Below, in pieces: positions 63,545 through 64,000 of a stretch of 64,000 nt of DNA. Below the pieces are notes generated by a model that was not told the origin of the DNA, did no database searches, and saw only the letters and a list, made by a program, of their open reading frames with translations. The position numbers and the translations under genes were made by a program. Position 1 is the first letter of the stretch. Each line of letters begins with the position of its first letter. Source of the DNA: Clostridiaceae bacterium JG1575 (GTDB lineage: Bacteria; Bacillota; Clostridia; Clostridiales; Clostridiaceae); the NCBI GenBank assembly GCA_002838815.1, contig LQGW01000052.1, positions 281,161 to 345,160 of the forward strand, written 5' to 3'.

Positions 63545-63548
63545 ACTG

Positions 63549-64000
63549 TCAGTCTTTTTCCGCAAAAATATGCCATATAACTTTATCACCGAAGCCACAA
63601 CTTTCATATAATTTCTCAGATTTTGTTTTATTTTCAACTCTTCCTGAAACTGTAACAAAGCTTGCCCTCTTTTTTAGTCTTCTAAGGAGTTCGTAAACAA
63701 TAGTCTTACCCAGTCCTTGCACTCTATATTGTTCAGATACTTGAATCCAATCTAAAGAACCCTCTTTTATGTCTCTATCAAATTCAGCTAAACCTGTAGC
63801 AGTTATAGCACCATTTTTATTATCATATAAATAAATCCATAGGTCTTCGTCGTAAACTGGTTTCTTTTTATAAGATTCAAATTCACAAACTGTTAATCCC
63901 TCTTTCTCATAGCATGAATTAATATGATTTACAAAATCCTCAGTACTAGCTTTAACAAAAATGTGTTTGGCAATTAGGAAATACAACTTTTGGCAATCAA
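63549..64000 (-). CDS. GNAT acetyltransferase (5' end probably beyond the window)
   Basis: N-acetyltransferase domain: the acetyl-CoA loop VSEQYRVQGLGKTIVYELLRRL, and C-terminal KSEKLYESCGFGDKVIWHI, are typical GNAT motifs. The frame stays open to the window edge, and no ATG with a ribosome site is seen inside, so the true start is likely outside; a TTG at 63986 would give 145 residues. The substrate is unknown. The DNA is markedly more AT-rich than that of the other genes, which suggests recent acquisition. Confidence 0.82.
   Translation of the reverse strand, partial: DCQKLYFLIAKHIFVKASTEDFVNHINSCYEKEGLTVCEFESYKKKPVYDEDLWIYLYDNKNGAITATGLAEFDRDIKEGSLDWIQVSEQYRVQGLGKTIVYELLRRLKKRASFVTVSGRVENKTKSEKLYESCGFGDKVIWHIFAEKD

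Larger units (their letters stand above)
63171..63548. other. AT-rich, palindrome-rich spacer before the GNAT gene
   Basis: No gene. It contains a perfect 14-bp inverted repeat (63338-63351 with 63366-63379), a GTGTCAT/ATGACAC hairpin (63456-63473), a CCACCT/AGGTGG hairpin (63529-63544) which ends the GNAT gene, and a pair of 21-base near-identical direct repeats (63218-63238 and 63494-63514). The base composition differs sharply from the rest of the window. Confidence 0.65.

Noticed and set aside
1..64000. CRISPR arrays, tRNA, rRNA, insertion sequences
   Set aside because: I found no regularly spaced repeats, no cloverleaf or rRNA-like stretch, and no transposase reading frame. The isolated direct and inverted repeats at the right end do not form a CRISPR array.

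Overview
The window reads as chromosome of an anaerobic, amino-acid-fermenting member of the Bacillota (Clostridia/Tissierellia grade). The evidence is a valine T-box, sigma-A-type promoters and strong GGAGG ribosome binding sites, an indolepyruvate:ferredoxin oxidoreductase, a giant 2-hydroxyacyl-CoA dehydratase activase-type protein, a B12-dependent (oxygen-independent) ribonucleotide reductase, a clostridial double-OB SSB and a DUF4364 protein. The DNA is moderately GC-rich with tightly packed, often ATGA-coupled genes. The last ~800 bases are clearly AT-rich. I cannot fix the genus. No rRNA, tRNA, CRISPR array or intact transposase was seen.

Layout. 1-5.1 kb (minus): HU (cut by the window edge), Hsp33, a methyltransferase, two YflT-type stress proteins and an SSB. 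5.2-19.3 kb: DUF4364 protein (plus), then on the minus strand serS, folC, valS and an alpha/beta hydrolase behind a valine (GUC) T-box, the 1444-residue activase, recX and an M16 peptidase. 19.6-22.4 kb (plus): iorA-iorB, with IorB carrying a C-terminal rubredoxin. 22.7-25.8 kb (minus): SPFH protein, zinc-ribbon membrane protein and a small membrane protein, resembling the ydjI-ydjG-ydjH set of Bacillus. 26.1-30.6 kb (minus): a degenerate large membrane sensor, a histidine kinase and a LuxR-type response regulator. 30.9-32.2 kb (plus): MocR-type regulator. 32.3-35.3 kb (minus): small unknown protein, FabG-like SDR, SPFH and NfeD. 35.6-46.5 kb (minus): purL-E-C-F-M-N-H-D. 46.9-52.7 kb (plus): NAD synthetase, paired chromate transporters and a Ca-type P-ATPase behind a palindromic operator-like site. 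52.8-54.7 kb (minus): free-Met-sulfoxide reductase, CvfB, gamma-carbonic anhydrase fold protein. 55-58 kb (plus): nrdJ. 58-63 kb: small membrane protein, Lrp-type regulator, PlsC, ComEC-like hydrolase and gltX. 63.2-64 kb: palindrome-rich AT-rich spacer and a GNAT acetyltransferase cut by the edge.

Together these are mainly housekeeping functions (aminoacylation, purine, folate, NAD and deoxynucleotide synthesis) plus electron-carrier-linked amino acid catabolism and envelope/stress sensing. The most unusual items are the IorB-rubredoxin fusion, the two-sensor/one-regulator operon with a sensor lacking a recognisable ATPase domain, the ydjH-like gene that seems to have lost its TPM domain, and the AT-rich palindromic tail.
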